Below, piece after piece: positions 45,469-57,623 of a stretch of DNA of 64,000 nt. This stretch comes from Pollenia angustigena (taxonomy: Eukaryota > Arthropoda > Insecta > Diptera > Polleniidae). Every line of letters begins with the position of its first letter. Positions within the stretch are counted from its first letter, which is position 1. Position numbers and translations under genes: made by a program. The notes under the pieces were generated by a model. It had not been told where the DNA came from. It ran no database searches and saw only the letters and a list, made by a program, of their open reading frames with translations. Location of the stretch: assembly GCA_930367215.1 (NCBI GenBank), contig OV884056.1:127384845-127448844 (forward strand), in the 5' to 3' direction.

Positions 45469-48400
45469 ATGGAGGGGTTTGTTATCTTCCAGTTTAATTG
45501 CCAAGGTGCATACGCGGTAATGTGTGAGTTGGGACAGGCGATGCGATGTCGTGGAGTTCGTTTTGCACTTTTGCAGGAACCATATTTCGTGGCTGGCTGT
45601 GTTAGGGGCTTGCCAGGGGGGATGCGAGTTTATACGGAGTGCGGGGGAAGCTCGGCTATAGTAGTTCATGATAGGGACATGGACGTAATGTTAGTTAGCA
45701 GTAGGCAGTGGGGGGTCTGCATTTCTGTGGAATGCAGTTTTGGGAAGATGTTGTTGGCTAGCATCTACTGTGTAGGTAGGGAGCCTTTGGACGCATACTT
45801 AGGTTACATGGATACGGTGCTACTCTCTGGGAGTAGCATTCCGATTATCCTCGGACTTGACGCAAACGCATGTTCTCGTATGTGGTTCTCTAAGATGCCC
45901 AGGAACGTTTCTGGTCATCCGAACTACATGCGAGGAGTCGTGCTTAGCGAATGGCTGGTCACAAAGTGCCTCATTGTTGTGAATGAGCCGAGTGATTTAT
46001 ACACTTTCGATGGTCCAAATGGAGTTAGTGACATTGACGTAACGCTCGCGAATAGCGCGGCTTTGACGACTTTTGAACTTAGGTGGAGGGTTTGTGACGA
46101 TTGGGGAGTAAGTGATCATAATCCGATCGAGATTATGGTCACCTTACGAGAACGGACGAGCGAGACGCCTCTGCCTCTTAGATGGCGGAGTAACGGTGTG
46201 GACTGGGACAATTATGCTAACGCGCCCGCTGGGTGACTATAGGGCACTGACGATAGATGACCAGGTCAGCATGGTTAATCGGTGGTTATTAACCGTTAAT
46301 GATGCCGTGCTAGGTCGTTGTGTTCGAACGACACCTAGCAAGGTCAAATGGTGGACGAGCGAGTTGGAGCGGACGAAAAGGTCCGTCAGGCACCTCAGGA
46401 GGTTGTTCCAGAGGGCCAGACGTACCGGTTCTGACGATCTCGCTTTGCGCAAGTCCACTTATTTGTCTGCCCTAAAGAAGTACAAGGACATGATTCTTAG
46501 GATAAAGGGGGACGATTGGAGGAGATTCGTACATGACAACAGGGATGACCCTTGGGGTACGGTTTACCGTATTTGCAGGGGTAGGAGAAAAGTAGCTGAC
46601 GTTGCTTGCCTCCGGGTTGACAATGTTGAATTATTCTCTTGGAGGGAATGTGCTGACACACTGTTGGGGGTTTTCTTCCCAGGGACGGAGGTAGTTGATC
46701 GTTCCCCTGTTATACGGGATTCGGTCGGCCCTCCCGACTTGGAAAGGTCGGAGGTTTCGGACAGTATTTGCCGTGTCAAGAGTAGGAAATCGCCGGGTAT
46801 TGATGGTATGACTGGAGAGATGGCTAAGGCCATATGGAAGGCCATACCGGAATACTTGGAGTCAATCTTTGGGAAGTGTCTGAGTGAGGGCTATTTCCCT
46901 AGGGCCTGGAAGTCTGCTCGTGTTGTTGTTCTCCTGAAGTCTCCTGATAGAGTGAGGAATGATCCTCGCTCTTATCGGGGCATCTGTCTCCTCCCAGTAC
47001 TTGGAAAAGGATAGCACTGAGCCGACTTCTGAGTACCAGTTTGGATTTAGGGAGGGGAGATCCGAAGAAACTGCGTGGCTGAATGTTAAGCAGTGCGTTA
47101 GTAATGCTTCTGACAAGTATGTGCTGGGAGTGTTTGTCGATTTCAAGGGTGCGTTTGACCATCTCCACTGGAATGCGGTTCATGACAGACTACGTAGTGT
47201 GGGTTGTCGTGAGCTTGACTTGTGGAGAAGTTCTTTAGCTGCAGAAAAGCTTGTGTGGTTGGTGCCAGCGGCACAGCTTGGAGGGACGTAACTCGGGGGT
47301 GCCCGCAGGGTTCTGTCTGTGGTCCTGTTATATGGAACCTCATGATGGATCCATTGTTGGCACGTCTGAGCCGTCTCTGCAATCTGTGCGCATATGCAGA
47401 TGATTTGCTTGTTTTGCTCGAGGGACAGTCTCGTGCTGTTCTGGAGGCGAAGGGTGAGCAGGTCATGCGCATAGTTAATGAATGGGGTGCACAAGTCGGT
47501 GTTGAGATTAATCTTGACAAGACTGTGATAATGCTGCTCAAGGGCAGATTGTCTAGTGCATCCTGTCATTAAGTCTGGTATCGTTAGTCTGAGATATGTG
47601 ACTCAGGTCAAGTATCTGGGAATAATGATGGGTGAGCGGATGAACTTTTTGGTTCATCTTGCTCATGTAAGGGAGAAGCTGACTGCTGTCGTTGGTAAGG
47701 TCAAACGCATACTGAGGAGTGACTGGGGCCTCAGCAGGCGTGCTGTTCGAACCATTTATGGCGGGCAGTTCGTTGCATGCGCAGCGTATGGTGCGCCTGT
47801 ATGGTACGAAACAGTTATGACTGTTGTTGGTCGCAAAAAGGTGCTTACTTGTCAGAGGGTTGCTATGCTTGCTTGCATGCCGGTCTGTCGTACTGTTTCT
47901 ACGGATGCTCTTCAGGTCTTGCTGGGTGCAGCTCCCCTTGACTTAGAGGTGATACGCCGTGCTATCGCCTATAAGATCAAGAAGGGGCTGCCACTTCTTG
48001 CGCATGATTGGCTTTCTGCTGCTGACGTGGTGAAAAGGGAGAGTAGGGAAATCAAGGTGATGTTAGCCGATCACCTTGATTCTAGGTAGAGGACGCGCTG
48101 GACGGACTCTGACAAGGGTCGTGTCACGTATGCTTTTATACGGGATGCGCCCTTCGTACGCGGGCGCCCAGAGTTTGGCTTCGGCCTTAGTCTGGGGTTC
48201 TTACTGACGGGACATGGCTCACTCAATGCATTTTTGCATAAGAGGGCCTTGTCAGACACTTCGGACTGTGGGTGTGGGAGGGGAACCGAGGACGTATGGC
48301 ACGTTATTGCTGAGTGTCATTACTATGATGACATTAGGGACTTAGATAGTATGGGCATCACTCATACTGGGGCGGGTTGGGATTATAGTAGGGCCTTAGA

Positions 48401-48470
48401 GGACGAACGGACGTTGGGGAGGTTGGGGCAATTTGCCCAGGAGGTTTTTACTAGGAGAAGACGGAGTTAG
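45469..48470 (+). pseudogene. ORF2 of B4, multiply broken
   Basis: Endonuclease intact to 46236, then a 23-base deletion. RT pieces lie at 46112-47014, 46959-47291, 47222-47572 and 47556-48089. The last piece bridges the site of B3's private deletion. The 35-base, 2-base and 5-base losses are shared with B3. A TAG at 48087-48089 precedes the C-terminal finger part, 48234-48470. Confidence 0.88.
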
Positions 48471-49495
48471 TGGAGGCGGTTACTCACAGTCATCTGCGAA
48501 CCGACGTTTGCGGTTATCGTCTAACTGTCCGCTCTGCACATTTCTTGCTGTTGTTTCTGAGGTCGGTTGCTGATTATGGTGAATCTCGCTGATTTGATGG
48601 ATGGCAATTTGTCCTGGCTGCTGTTGCTTGTGCCGTGGCATTCTCACCTCTGGCGTCCTTGGGGGCTGGAGATGGGAATGTCGTGGTGGAGTAGCGGCAA
48701 GCTGTGACTGATTCCGGAACGACCCCCTGCTCTACGTTTCTGCATATTTGCTGCTGTTCTACCGTTGTTACGAAGTTGCTGGGTCATTTGTGACCATTGA
48801 GTCTCCCGTGAGGGTGACTGTATTTATTGTTGTCCTTATGGTCATTGTTTGTGCGTGATGTCCCTTGCTGGTGACACGCGAGGTGGCCAAAGTGTCGCTC
48901 GTGAGAGCGGCTGTTTATTGTTTTTGTGTATCGTCTATGGTGATGTATAGTCCCTTTATGTGGATGTATGTTCCAGTGTCGCTGTGTCGCAGTTTGCAGT
49001 GTAGCTGTGTTGCTGGTTGCTGTCGTGTGTGCTGCAGTCTGCTGTGGGCCACCAGTCCCGGTACCGTTTGGGGTCCAACTGGTAGTAGTTTAGGCTACGA
49101 AGCTGACCGAAGTCTTTATTCGGTGCCACGGGAACCAGGGTGCCCTTGGGACCTCGGTCCCAACCTGGTTATGGTGAGGCCCCTTCGGGGGAGTAACGTG
49201 GTGGTTGTGGTTTAATACCCATATCGCGGGTAGAGTAATTTATTGCTCGGTGTGGAGTTGCATTGCAACCGGTTGACATTTGACCATAAAATGGTAGGAG
49301 TGTTAGATAGGCTCCGCCCTTCACCGAGGGGGATGAAGTGTCCAAATGCACGGATTCGAAGTCGGTACCCTTGCTCTGGTGTCACAGTTTGTGGCGAAGG
49401 AGGAAGGGGGCGATGGTCACGCATGTTTTGACCCTGTGTTAAGAGCACCGTGAGGAAAGGTCTTCGGACGATGATCACGTAAAACCGGAAAAATC

Positions 49496-49509
49496 TGTCC
49501 CTATCTACT
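49496..49509 (+). repeat. 28S rDNA-derived R1 target-site duplication, B4/A7 boundary
   Basis: Exact TGTCCCTATCTACT. Confidence 0.9.
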
Positions 49510-50328
49510 CAGTTGACTGATTTGAAGTGTGCGGACGTGTTCGCGGCTAAAATTGTGTGTTAAAAGTTGATTTTTTGTAATATTTTCTGTTTTTCTTAAA
49601 ATCGAAATTAGTTTACGGTTTGTGTGTGTTTTTAGGTAAACCTGAATATCGTTTTGTGTCTGTTATCTGCTTGTGCGTAATTTTTCTCAGAATTGTGTAA
49701 TATTTGTGTCTTACATTATTGTAGCATACTTTATTGCCCCTTTGTGCGAGAAATTCGTGGAAGCAGGTAATAAACTGCGTGTGCGCGTTTATTGCCCTTT
49801 TCAGGTCATCGCGTGTGTTAAGTGAAAGTGCTTGCTGCTGTATTTTTATTGCCGTAAGTGATTTTTGCTTATTTTGTTTTGTTTATTTTATTGCTTTTTG
49901 TGTGTGGGATTAAAATCTGTTAGTTTTTATTTTCCTGGGATTGTCCGTTGTTCACTGTAAGCGCTTTATTGCCTTGCAGGCGTTCTTTCGTTGTGTCGTG
50001 TGTTCTTGTCCGTTTATTACCACAAGTGGATTAACTGCTTTGTGTGTTTTAATTCTCGGTACTACGTTTGTCCGTTGTTCACTGTAAGCGTATTATTGCT
50101 TTGCAGGTGTTCTTTCTTGTGTTTTGTCCGTTTATTACTACAAGTAGCTTAGCTGCTTGTGGGTTTTAAAATTCGTGGTATTTGCTGTCTTGTGTTGTCT
50201 GGTTTTACGGTTGTCGTTAATCTCTGTGAGTGCTTAATTGCCTTGCGTGAGTTTTGCTGTGTTGTCTGTCTATTTTGCCCTTGCTATTACTTGTCCGTGA
50301 GTAAGATTGTGAATTTTATTGCTGTCTG

Positions 50329-51760
50329 ATGTCGGTCGTAGTGAAGCGTAAGGGGGAAAAGGCGAAAGGTCGCGTTGATGGGAAATCCGTTTCTGGGAAT
50401 AAGGATAGTATTAGCTGTGTGTCTGATGGTTTGTCTGTGAGTGAGTTTGAGGGTGATAGTTTCAAGCGACCAAGGGTTGTTTCACTGTTAGAGACTGTGG
50501 GTGGGGTGGCTGTAGCAGAGTCGTCTGCTATGGATACGGTACATGAGTCTGCTAATGAGGAGAAGGTTAGGGTGAAATTGCTGATGAAGAAGAAGAAGAA
50601 GGTTGAAGGTAAAGGTGAGGGTGTTGGCGTTAGTGATTTTGTCCGTGGTCCGAAGGTTGGTACTGGTTTGAACGTGGGTATGCGTGAAATACATAGTGAG
50701 CTAGTTAGTTATTTGAAGAGTAAAGGTATTGCTGCGGAGGTTATTTTAGGTGCCCGTGAGATAACGGCTAGGTTTGATGGGTTGTTGGTAGAGTCCATGC
50801 TGGCGAATGAGCGCCTTAGGGGTAAGGTTGATGCTCTAGAGGGTATTTCTGGTAAGGGGCGGGTTAATTCTTCTCCTGTTGTTTTAGGTCCTGAGTTGTT
50901 CGCTAAAAAGGTGGTGTCGGTTGCGTCTCTTGGTAAATTGTCTACTAGTAGTCAGGTGGTTTCTAAGCCGCAAGTGTCTGTTGATGGTCAGAGTTTCTCT
51001 AGTCCGAAAGTGCCTGTTCCAATGGCGGTTCCCAAGCCGGTTGAGACTTGGTCGCTTGTCGTTAAAGGGAAGCCTGGGGTTTCTTCAAAGGAGGTGATGG
51101 ATAAGGTTAAGGGTGAGGTCGGTCCTACACTAGGCGTGCGTGTGCATGACCTTTTTGCTTTACGCAATGGTGGGGCTGTAATGAGAATCCCCTCTGTAGC
51201 TGAGAGGGATAAGGTTTTGGCGAACAAAAGGTTCAGTGAGATTGGTCTTGAGGTTGAAGTAAGGGACAAGTTAGGGCCAAGGGTGGTCGTGGAAAAGTGA
51301 AGTTTCGGTAGATGACTTCATGTCGGATTTGTATGGATTTAATTTCATTAGGTTGTTGAGTTTTGATGAGTTTAAAGGGGAAGAACGGCTTGTTTCAAGT
51401 CCATGGAAGGCTACAGGTGGTTCTGTTAGTGTCATTTTAGAAGGTAGTGCTCGGACTATGCATCATTTGCTGGCTGTGGACCGGTGCTACATAAAGTGGT
51501 TTGCGCTCAGGGTTCGCGAGTATGCTCAAATACGGGTTTGCCATCGTTGCATGGGCTTTGACCATGTGGTTAGGGAATGCAAGGCTAAGCAGGATATTTG
51601 TCGGCATTGTGGGCAGGCTGGGCACGTGGCTTCACGCTGTGAGTCCGGTATTCGTTGTCGAAATTGTGCGTTGAGGGGTCAGCCTGCTGACCACTTAATG
51701 CTGTCTGTTGAATGCCCGATATACGGGGCTAGGCTAGCTAGGGAGAATTCAAGGCATTAA
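50329..51760 (+). pseudogene. ORF1 (gag-like) of A7, 8-base frameshift
   Basis: Open 50329-51300: basic N-terminus, KKKKK patch, helix MREIHSELVSYLKSKGI and pre-knuckle domain. The 8-base deletion then shifts the frame. Open 51320-51760 with three zinc knuckles (CX2CX4HX4C twice, CX2CX8HX5C once). The TAA at 51758-51760 is one base before ORF2. Overall the protein would have been about 480 residues. Confidence 0.9.
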
Positions 51761-51761
51761 T

Positions 51762-54700
51762 ATGGATAGTACGAATTTCAAATTTTTCCAGCTTAACTGC
51801 GAGAGGTCGTTTGCGGTTATGTGTGAGTTAGGGCAGGCTATTCGTAGTACGGGTGCGGCTTTTGTTTTTGTGCAAGAGCCGTACACTACGGCTGGCCAGC
51901 TTAGGGGTCTTCCTAGGGGTTTACGTATTTTTACGGATGTTGGGCGTAAGGCAGCTGTTATAGTAACAGATTCGGCAATTGACTGCACTATGGCGAGTTC
52001 TTCGGAATTCGGCGTGTGTATTTCTGCTGAGGGTGCTTTTGGTAGGGTATTTTTGTGTAGTTTATATTGTAGGTTTGGTGATCCGTTGGAACCATATTTA
52101 GATTATATGGAATCAGTGCTGCTCCTGGCGGGTGGATTTCCACTGATTTTTGGCCTTGACGCGAATGCCTGTTCTCATATGTGGTTTAGTAAGATGAGTA
52201 GGAGCGCTCCTGCACATCAAAGTTATGCCCGAGGACTGGTGCTTAGCGAGTGGCTGATCGCCAATAATGCTCATGTTTTAAATGAGCCGAGCGATCTGTA
52301 TATCTTCGATGGTCCCTGCGGTTCAAGTGATATTGATGTTAGTTTAGCGAATAGTATAGCTAGGACAGGTTTCACTTTTAGTTGGTCGATTAGAGGTGAT
52401 TGGGGGGTGAGTGATCACAGCCTCATTGAGGTTGTGGTCGGTCATACGCAGCGTGTTGTGGTGGACAATGACTTCCGTCATTGGGGTCGTCCTAGTGTTA
52501 GTTGGGACAACTATGCTGTATTTTTCAGGGAAATGGTGTTAGAAACATCCTTGGCAGATTTTTCAAATCTGTCTGTGGATAAGCAGGTTGCTAAGGTAGA
52601 TGAGTGGCTAGTGTATTCGAATGATACGATTTTAGGTCGGCAGCGTAGGCGTAAGTTTGGTAAAGTAAAGTGGTGGACTCGAGACCTGACTGAAATGCGT
52701 CAGGGTGTCCGTCGTCTCAGGGTTTCGTACCAGAGAGGCCGGCGTACTGGCGCAGATGATTTAGCTCAAAGAAAAGCCACTTATAGTGCTGGACTTAGGG
52801 CTTACAAGGATGCTATTGTTAGGGTTAAAGAGGCTGAGTGGAGGTATTTCGTTAGGGAAAATGCTGATGACCCTTGGGGTAGGGTTTATAAGATTTGTAG
52901 GGGTAAGGGTGGGCGATCTGAGGTTGCTTCTCTTACCGTTGATGGTAGTGTTTTGTCTTCATGGAAAGAGTGCATGGATGCTTTGATGGCCAATTTCTTT
53001 CCGGGGTCGGTTGATCAGTTGCCGCCAGTCTTACTGAACGGCATTGATCCTCCACCCTTGGAGGGGATGAAGTCATTCAAAGCGTTCAGCGGGTGAGGTG
53101 TAGAAAGTCTCCTGGTATGGACGGAATGACTGGAGAAATGTGTAAAAGCATTTTTAAGGCCATTCCTGAGTATTTGGAGGTTTTGTTCGGTAGATGTTTG
53201 GCTGAAGGTTATTTTCCTGTGGCTTGGAAAACAGCTCGTGTTGTGCTGCTGCTTAAGTCTCCCGATAAGATAAGGAGTAATCCTGGATCTTATCGGGGCA
53301 TCAGTTTGCTTCCAGTGCTTGGTAAAGTACTGGAGAGAATTATGGTGGCTCGACTTGGGCAGCTAAATGATGCGGCTATATCTGAGCTTCAGTTTGGTTT
53401 TAGGCAAGGTAAAAGTGTTGAGGACGCGTTGCTTCATGTTCGCAATTGTGTCAGTACTGCTACTTCTAAATATGTTTTAGGCATATTTGTTGATTTCAGG
53501 GGTGCTTTCGACCATTTGCAGTGGGGTGCGATAATAAGTAGGTTAGAGGCGATTGGTTGTCGTGAGATTGGTATTTGGCGCAGTTATTTTGAGGATAGAA
53601 AAGCGTGTGTGGTAGGTGGAAATGGCACTGTTTGGCGGAATGTTGTGAGGGGCTGTCCGCAGGGGTCCATCTGTGGTCCATTTATTTGGAACCTCATGAT
53701 GGACACTCTGTTGAGGTCACTTGCGATTTCCTACAAACTGTGTGCATATGCTGATGATCTGGTCATCCTTATCGAGGGTCAAAATCGTGTTGATCTTGAG
53801 ACTAGGGGTGGGCAGGCCATGGATATTGTAGAGTCGTGGAGTCGAAGAGTAGGTGTTGAGGTATCGCGTGAGAAGACGGTGATGATGCTTTTGAATGGTA
53901 GATTAGCTAGGTCGTCGATTGAAGTCTCTGGTGACACTGGTCTCAGATATGTGACTGAGGTAAAGTATTTGGGACTAGTGTTAGCTGAGAGGATTAATTT
54001 TAAAGTTCATCTTCCATACATCAGGGGGAAGTTGGCTTCGGTTGCAGGTGTACTTAGGCGCATTTTAAGGAGCGATTGGGGTCTCAGCAGACATGCAGTG
54101 CGTACCATATATGAAGGGCTATTTGCTGCTTGTGCAACATTTGGTGCTCCAGTATGGTATGAAACTGTCATGACTGGTTTGGGTAGGGACAAGATTTTTA
54201 CAGTTCAGAGAATTGCCTTGCTGGCATCTCTGCCTGTTTGTAGGACTGTCTCTACTGAGGCCTTGCAGGTGTTGTTAGGTGTTGTGCCCTTAGATTTAGA
54301 GGTAATCCGTAGGGCTGTTGCTTTTAAGCTTCGAAAGGGGTTACCTCTTTCAAGCTCTGATTGGGTTTCTGCTGATGAGGTGGCTGGTTTGGATAGAAAA
54401 CGCATTAAGGAGGTTTTAGATGGTTGTGTTGTTGATAGGTGGCAAAGAAGGTGGGAGGTTTCTACGAAAGGTCGTGTAAAATTTTCGTTTATACGAAATG
54501 TCACTTTTGTTAGAGACAATCCTTATTTCAGCTTTGGGCTTGGTCTCCTTTAATGGTTCCTTTAATGCATTTTTGCATGAAAGGGGCTTGGCCAGATCGT
54601 CCAGATGTTCGTGCGGAGCTGATTCTGAGGATTGGCTTCATTTGTTAACAGTGTGTCCTCTTTTTAATGAGGCTAGGGATTTAGGTGGCATGGGAATTGT

Positions 54701-54815
54701 ACATATTGGTGATATGTATGACTTTAGCAGTGTTCTGGCCAGTCCTCGCACCTTGCAATTGCTTGGTGATTTCACGAGGATTGTACTAAATACGAGGAGG
54801 TATGGTGGGCCTTAG
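51762..54815 (+). pseudogene. ORF2 of A7: intact endonuclease, RT frameshifted
   Basis: Endonuclease residues as in A3 (N12, E39, D133, N135, SDH 217-219). A one-base loss at about 53065 shifts the frame after 444 codons. The RT part 53093-54553 has KSPGMDGMTGE, GISLLPVLGKVLERI, FVDFRGAFDH, RGCPQGSICGP and CAYADD. The small deletion with a duplicated CCTTTAATG word near 54550 shifts the frame before the finger CSCGADSEDWLHLLTVC (54498-54815). It differs from A3 by a few residues, for example LLNGRL for LLKGRL. Confidence 0.92.
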
Positions 54816-55765
54816 GCCTTAGGTTTGTTGAAGGTGTCATTGTATGTTCTCACCCGTAGTTTGGTTTTTGCTCATGACCTGGGTTTTTATCGACTGGACA
54901 TGACTCTTGGGATGCATTTTGCATGGCGGGGGCCTGTCTGAGTCGTCTAGGTTATTGTGCGGGACTTATTCTGCGGTTGGGGGCATATTTTGAAGGGAAG
55001 TATATTCTGTATGGGTGCTTGTGAGGTATAGTAGGCCTTAGGTCTGTTCGGGTGGTCATAGCGTGTGGCTTGTCTGTACTTTGGCTTCGGACTTAATCTG
55101 GGTTTTACCGACTGGACATGTTTCTTCTATGCATTTTGCATGGTGGCTGCTTGTCTGAGTCGTCCAGGTTTTGTTCGGGGTTATTGCTGCAGATGGGTTA
55201 CATGTTTTTGGCGGGAAGGTATATTCGGGGGTTCATCAACATCTCTTCGATGCTTTGCATTATTGGTGTGTTGATGCTTTTTAAACAGCGTCCACTTCGG
55301 TGGAACGGTCACCAGTCCGGAACTATTTTGGAGTTCAACTGGTAGTAGTCTTTGGCTACGAAGCTGACCGGAGTCTTTATCTGGTACCACGGGAACCAGG
55401 ACGCCCTTGGAATTACGATTCCAACCTGGTTAATGGTGAGGCCCCTTTCGGGGAGTAACGTGGTGGCTGTGGTTTAATGCCCAAAACGCGGGTAGAGTAA
55501 TTTATTGCTCGATGTGGAGTTGCATTGCAATTATTTAATGCTGTTATTCAAAGAACAGAAGGAGTTTTAGATAGGCTCCGCACCTCACCAAGGTGGAAGC
55601 ACAATGTCCAAAATACATTGCCTTCATTATGGTACCTTTACTCCAATGGCCACAGTTTCGTGGCGGGAGGTTTAAAGGGAACGGTGGTAAACGTTTTTAC
55701 CCAGTGGCTAAGACCCACCATGCAATTATGTAATAGTACAGGTAAGCATATAAAACGCGGACTTC
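54816..55765 (+). other. 3' UTR of A7
   Basis: Two ORF2-derived degenerate copies (about 54860-55220; the second is preceded by a single GGCCTTAGG instead of two), then the structured end with the same stems as A1. One terminal change gives GCATATAAAAC for GCATGTAAAAC. No gene is seen. Confidence 0.75.
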
Positions 55766-55779
55766 TGTCCCTATCTACT
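55766..55779 (+). repeat. 28S rDNA-derived R1 target-site duplication, A7/B5 boundary
   Basis: Exact TGTCCCTATCTACT, the ninth and last full-length exact copy in the window. Confidence 0.9.
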
Positions 55780-56322
55780 CACTTTGTAGTTTGACGTTGA
55801 ACTGTGCGGACGCGTTATTTTGCTAGTGCTCAAAGTTGAAATTGCGATTGAAAATTTCAGTGATATAGACATTGTGAACAATTGTGATTTTGGTGTGAAA
55901 AATTGAAGGTGAGTCTTGGCTATCTGAGGGTGGTCAAATATTTCAGATCGGTTAGCGGATGCCGAAGATATTCGCGGATAAAATTTCGGTATTTTATTTT
56001 ATTTCGGTGTGGTTTTTTATTTTTGGCGGCGTTCGCTTGTCGATAATGGCGGCGTCAGATTTTATTTATCGATACTGTGTTTACACGAGGGTATTTTTGT
56101 GACGAGCAAAAGATTTTGTCGCGACATCGCTAACTACTGACATTTCTGTCAGAGTGCGGTTCATTCGTGGTGATTGATAATTTTGGACTTTTGGCTATTC
56201 TTTTCGGTTTTTCTTTGATTTTACGGTTCGGTTTCGGCTGTTTGGTGTTTTTTGGGTACCTGGTTGACGACTTGGCAGTTTTTTGGTGATATTCTTTTGA
56301 GTTTATTGGTGTGGATTGGTAA

Positions 56323-57621
56323 TTGGTGCCGAAAATCCGCCACAAGAAGTTCAAGCCTGGTTCCCCTCAGGCTAAGCGTGCTGCTGCTGCTGCTAAGGCG
56401 GCTAGTGCTGTTGGTGCTGTTGGTGATGTTGGTACTGTTGGTGCTGGTGCTCCCAAGGCTGTTGCTGGTGCTGCTGCAGGTGTTTCCGGTGGAGCGGTAG
56501 TTGATGATGAAGTGATGGTCATAAATACTGACGCGTCATCGGTTGTGTACGGTTCCCGTAGGTCGAGGAACAGAAAGAGGGTTGGAGGTATGGCAGCTGC
56601 CGATGGCGAGATACAGGGGATGAAGGAGATAACGAGAGGTCTAACGGCGGTGGTGGTTAAGGAGGGCGTGTCGACTAGGCTGGCGAGTGAAGTGCTGGAG
56701 TTCGCGGCACAATATGAGGAGGTGCTGATTCGGCTCATTGCCGAAAATGAAAGACTGAGGGGACGATTGGATGTTGGTGTGGTAGCTGGGCCCTCGAAAG
56801 TGGCCTCGGCTGGTGCAGCGCCTGTATTTGCGGTGCCGAAGGCGCCTGATGTCCCTGTGGCTGCTCCCAAGTTGCCATACGCGACGAAGCCGGTGGAGAC
56901 GTGGGCTGTGATGGTGAAAGGGAAAGGTGTCCCTGTTTCATCTAAGGAGGTGGTGAGCAAGGTGGTGGAGCAGGTGGGTCCAACGCTGGGTGTACGAGTG
57001 CACGGGGTACGGCCAACGCGGGATGGTGGTGCAGTAATCCGCACTCCCTCCGTGGCTGAACGGGCGAAGATCGTGGAGAACAGCAAGTTTGGTGAGGTAG
57101 GACTCCAGGTGTCTGTGACCGATAAATTGGGTCCTAAGGTGACCGTGCAGCGTGTGCACGCGGAGATCACCCCAGATGAATTTATGCAGGAGCTGTATGA
57201 GCTGAATTTGAAGGAGATGTTGTCTCCGGAGTCCTACCGTAAGAGTGTGAGGCTGGTGAATAGGCCCTGGAGGGCAGATGGAGGTCCAGTGAATATTAAT
57301 CTGGAATGCACGCCGAGAGTTGCGGAGCACCTTAGGGCCACTGGCGTTTATGTTAAGTGGATCCGATTTTTGGTGCGAATCCAGGAGCCAGTGTTTGCGT
57401 GCTATCGGTGCCTTGGTTTCGATCATCGTGTCAGCGAGTGCCGTATGGGTGATGAGGTGTGCCGTGGATGTGGTGTGATGGGACATGGTGCCCCTAGGTG
57501 CCAGAATGAAATTCGTTGCCGGAATTGTGCGTTCAAGGGCTTGCCTGCGAACCATCTGATGATGTCGATGGCGTGTCCGGTCTATGCGGCCGCGGTAGCG
57601 AGGGTGAATGCTAGACATTAA
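56323..57621 (+). pseudogene. ORF1 (gag-like) of B5: frame intact but normal start codon deleted
   Basis: One uninterrupted frame holds the Ala/Gly-rich region (with a three-codon AVG repeat expansion), the basic RRSRNRKR patch, helix, pre-knuckle domain and all three zinc knuckles (CYRCLGFDHRVSEC, CRGCGVMGHGAPRC and CRNC...H...C). Compared with B3 and B4, 48 bases are missing in frame at 56344, and that segment carried their ATG. The frame is open back to a TTG at 56323, but the first ATG now is in DDEVMVINTD, about 63 codons in. A shorter protein with domain and knuckles could still start there. The TAA is two bases before the ORF2 ATG. Confidence 0.88.
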
Positions 57622-57623
57622 AT

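Larger units (their letters stand above)
43614..49495 (+). mobile_element. R1-clade retrotransposon, family B, copy B4 (defective)
   Basis: At 5,882 bases, the longest B copy here. It is the close sister of B3 but lacks B3's private 12- and 69-base deletions. The leader is 43614-44186, with the boundary TCACTT and GGACGCG at +28. The 3' UTR is 48471-49495, with one fewer GTTGCTGT unit near 49012. Confidence 0.9.
49510..55765 (+). mobile_element. R1-clade retrotransposon, family A, copy A7 (most complete A copy)
   Basis: 6,256 bases with all parts from leader to 3' end. It shares the A3/A5 lesions and is the only member of that subgroup here with a complete 3' UTR (54816-55765). The leader 49510-50328 has the 127-base repeat at about 49941-50195. 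Confidence 0.92.
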
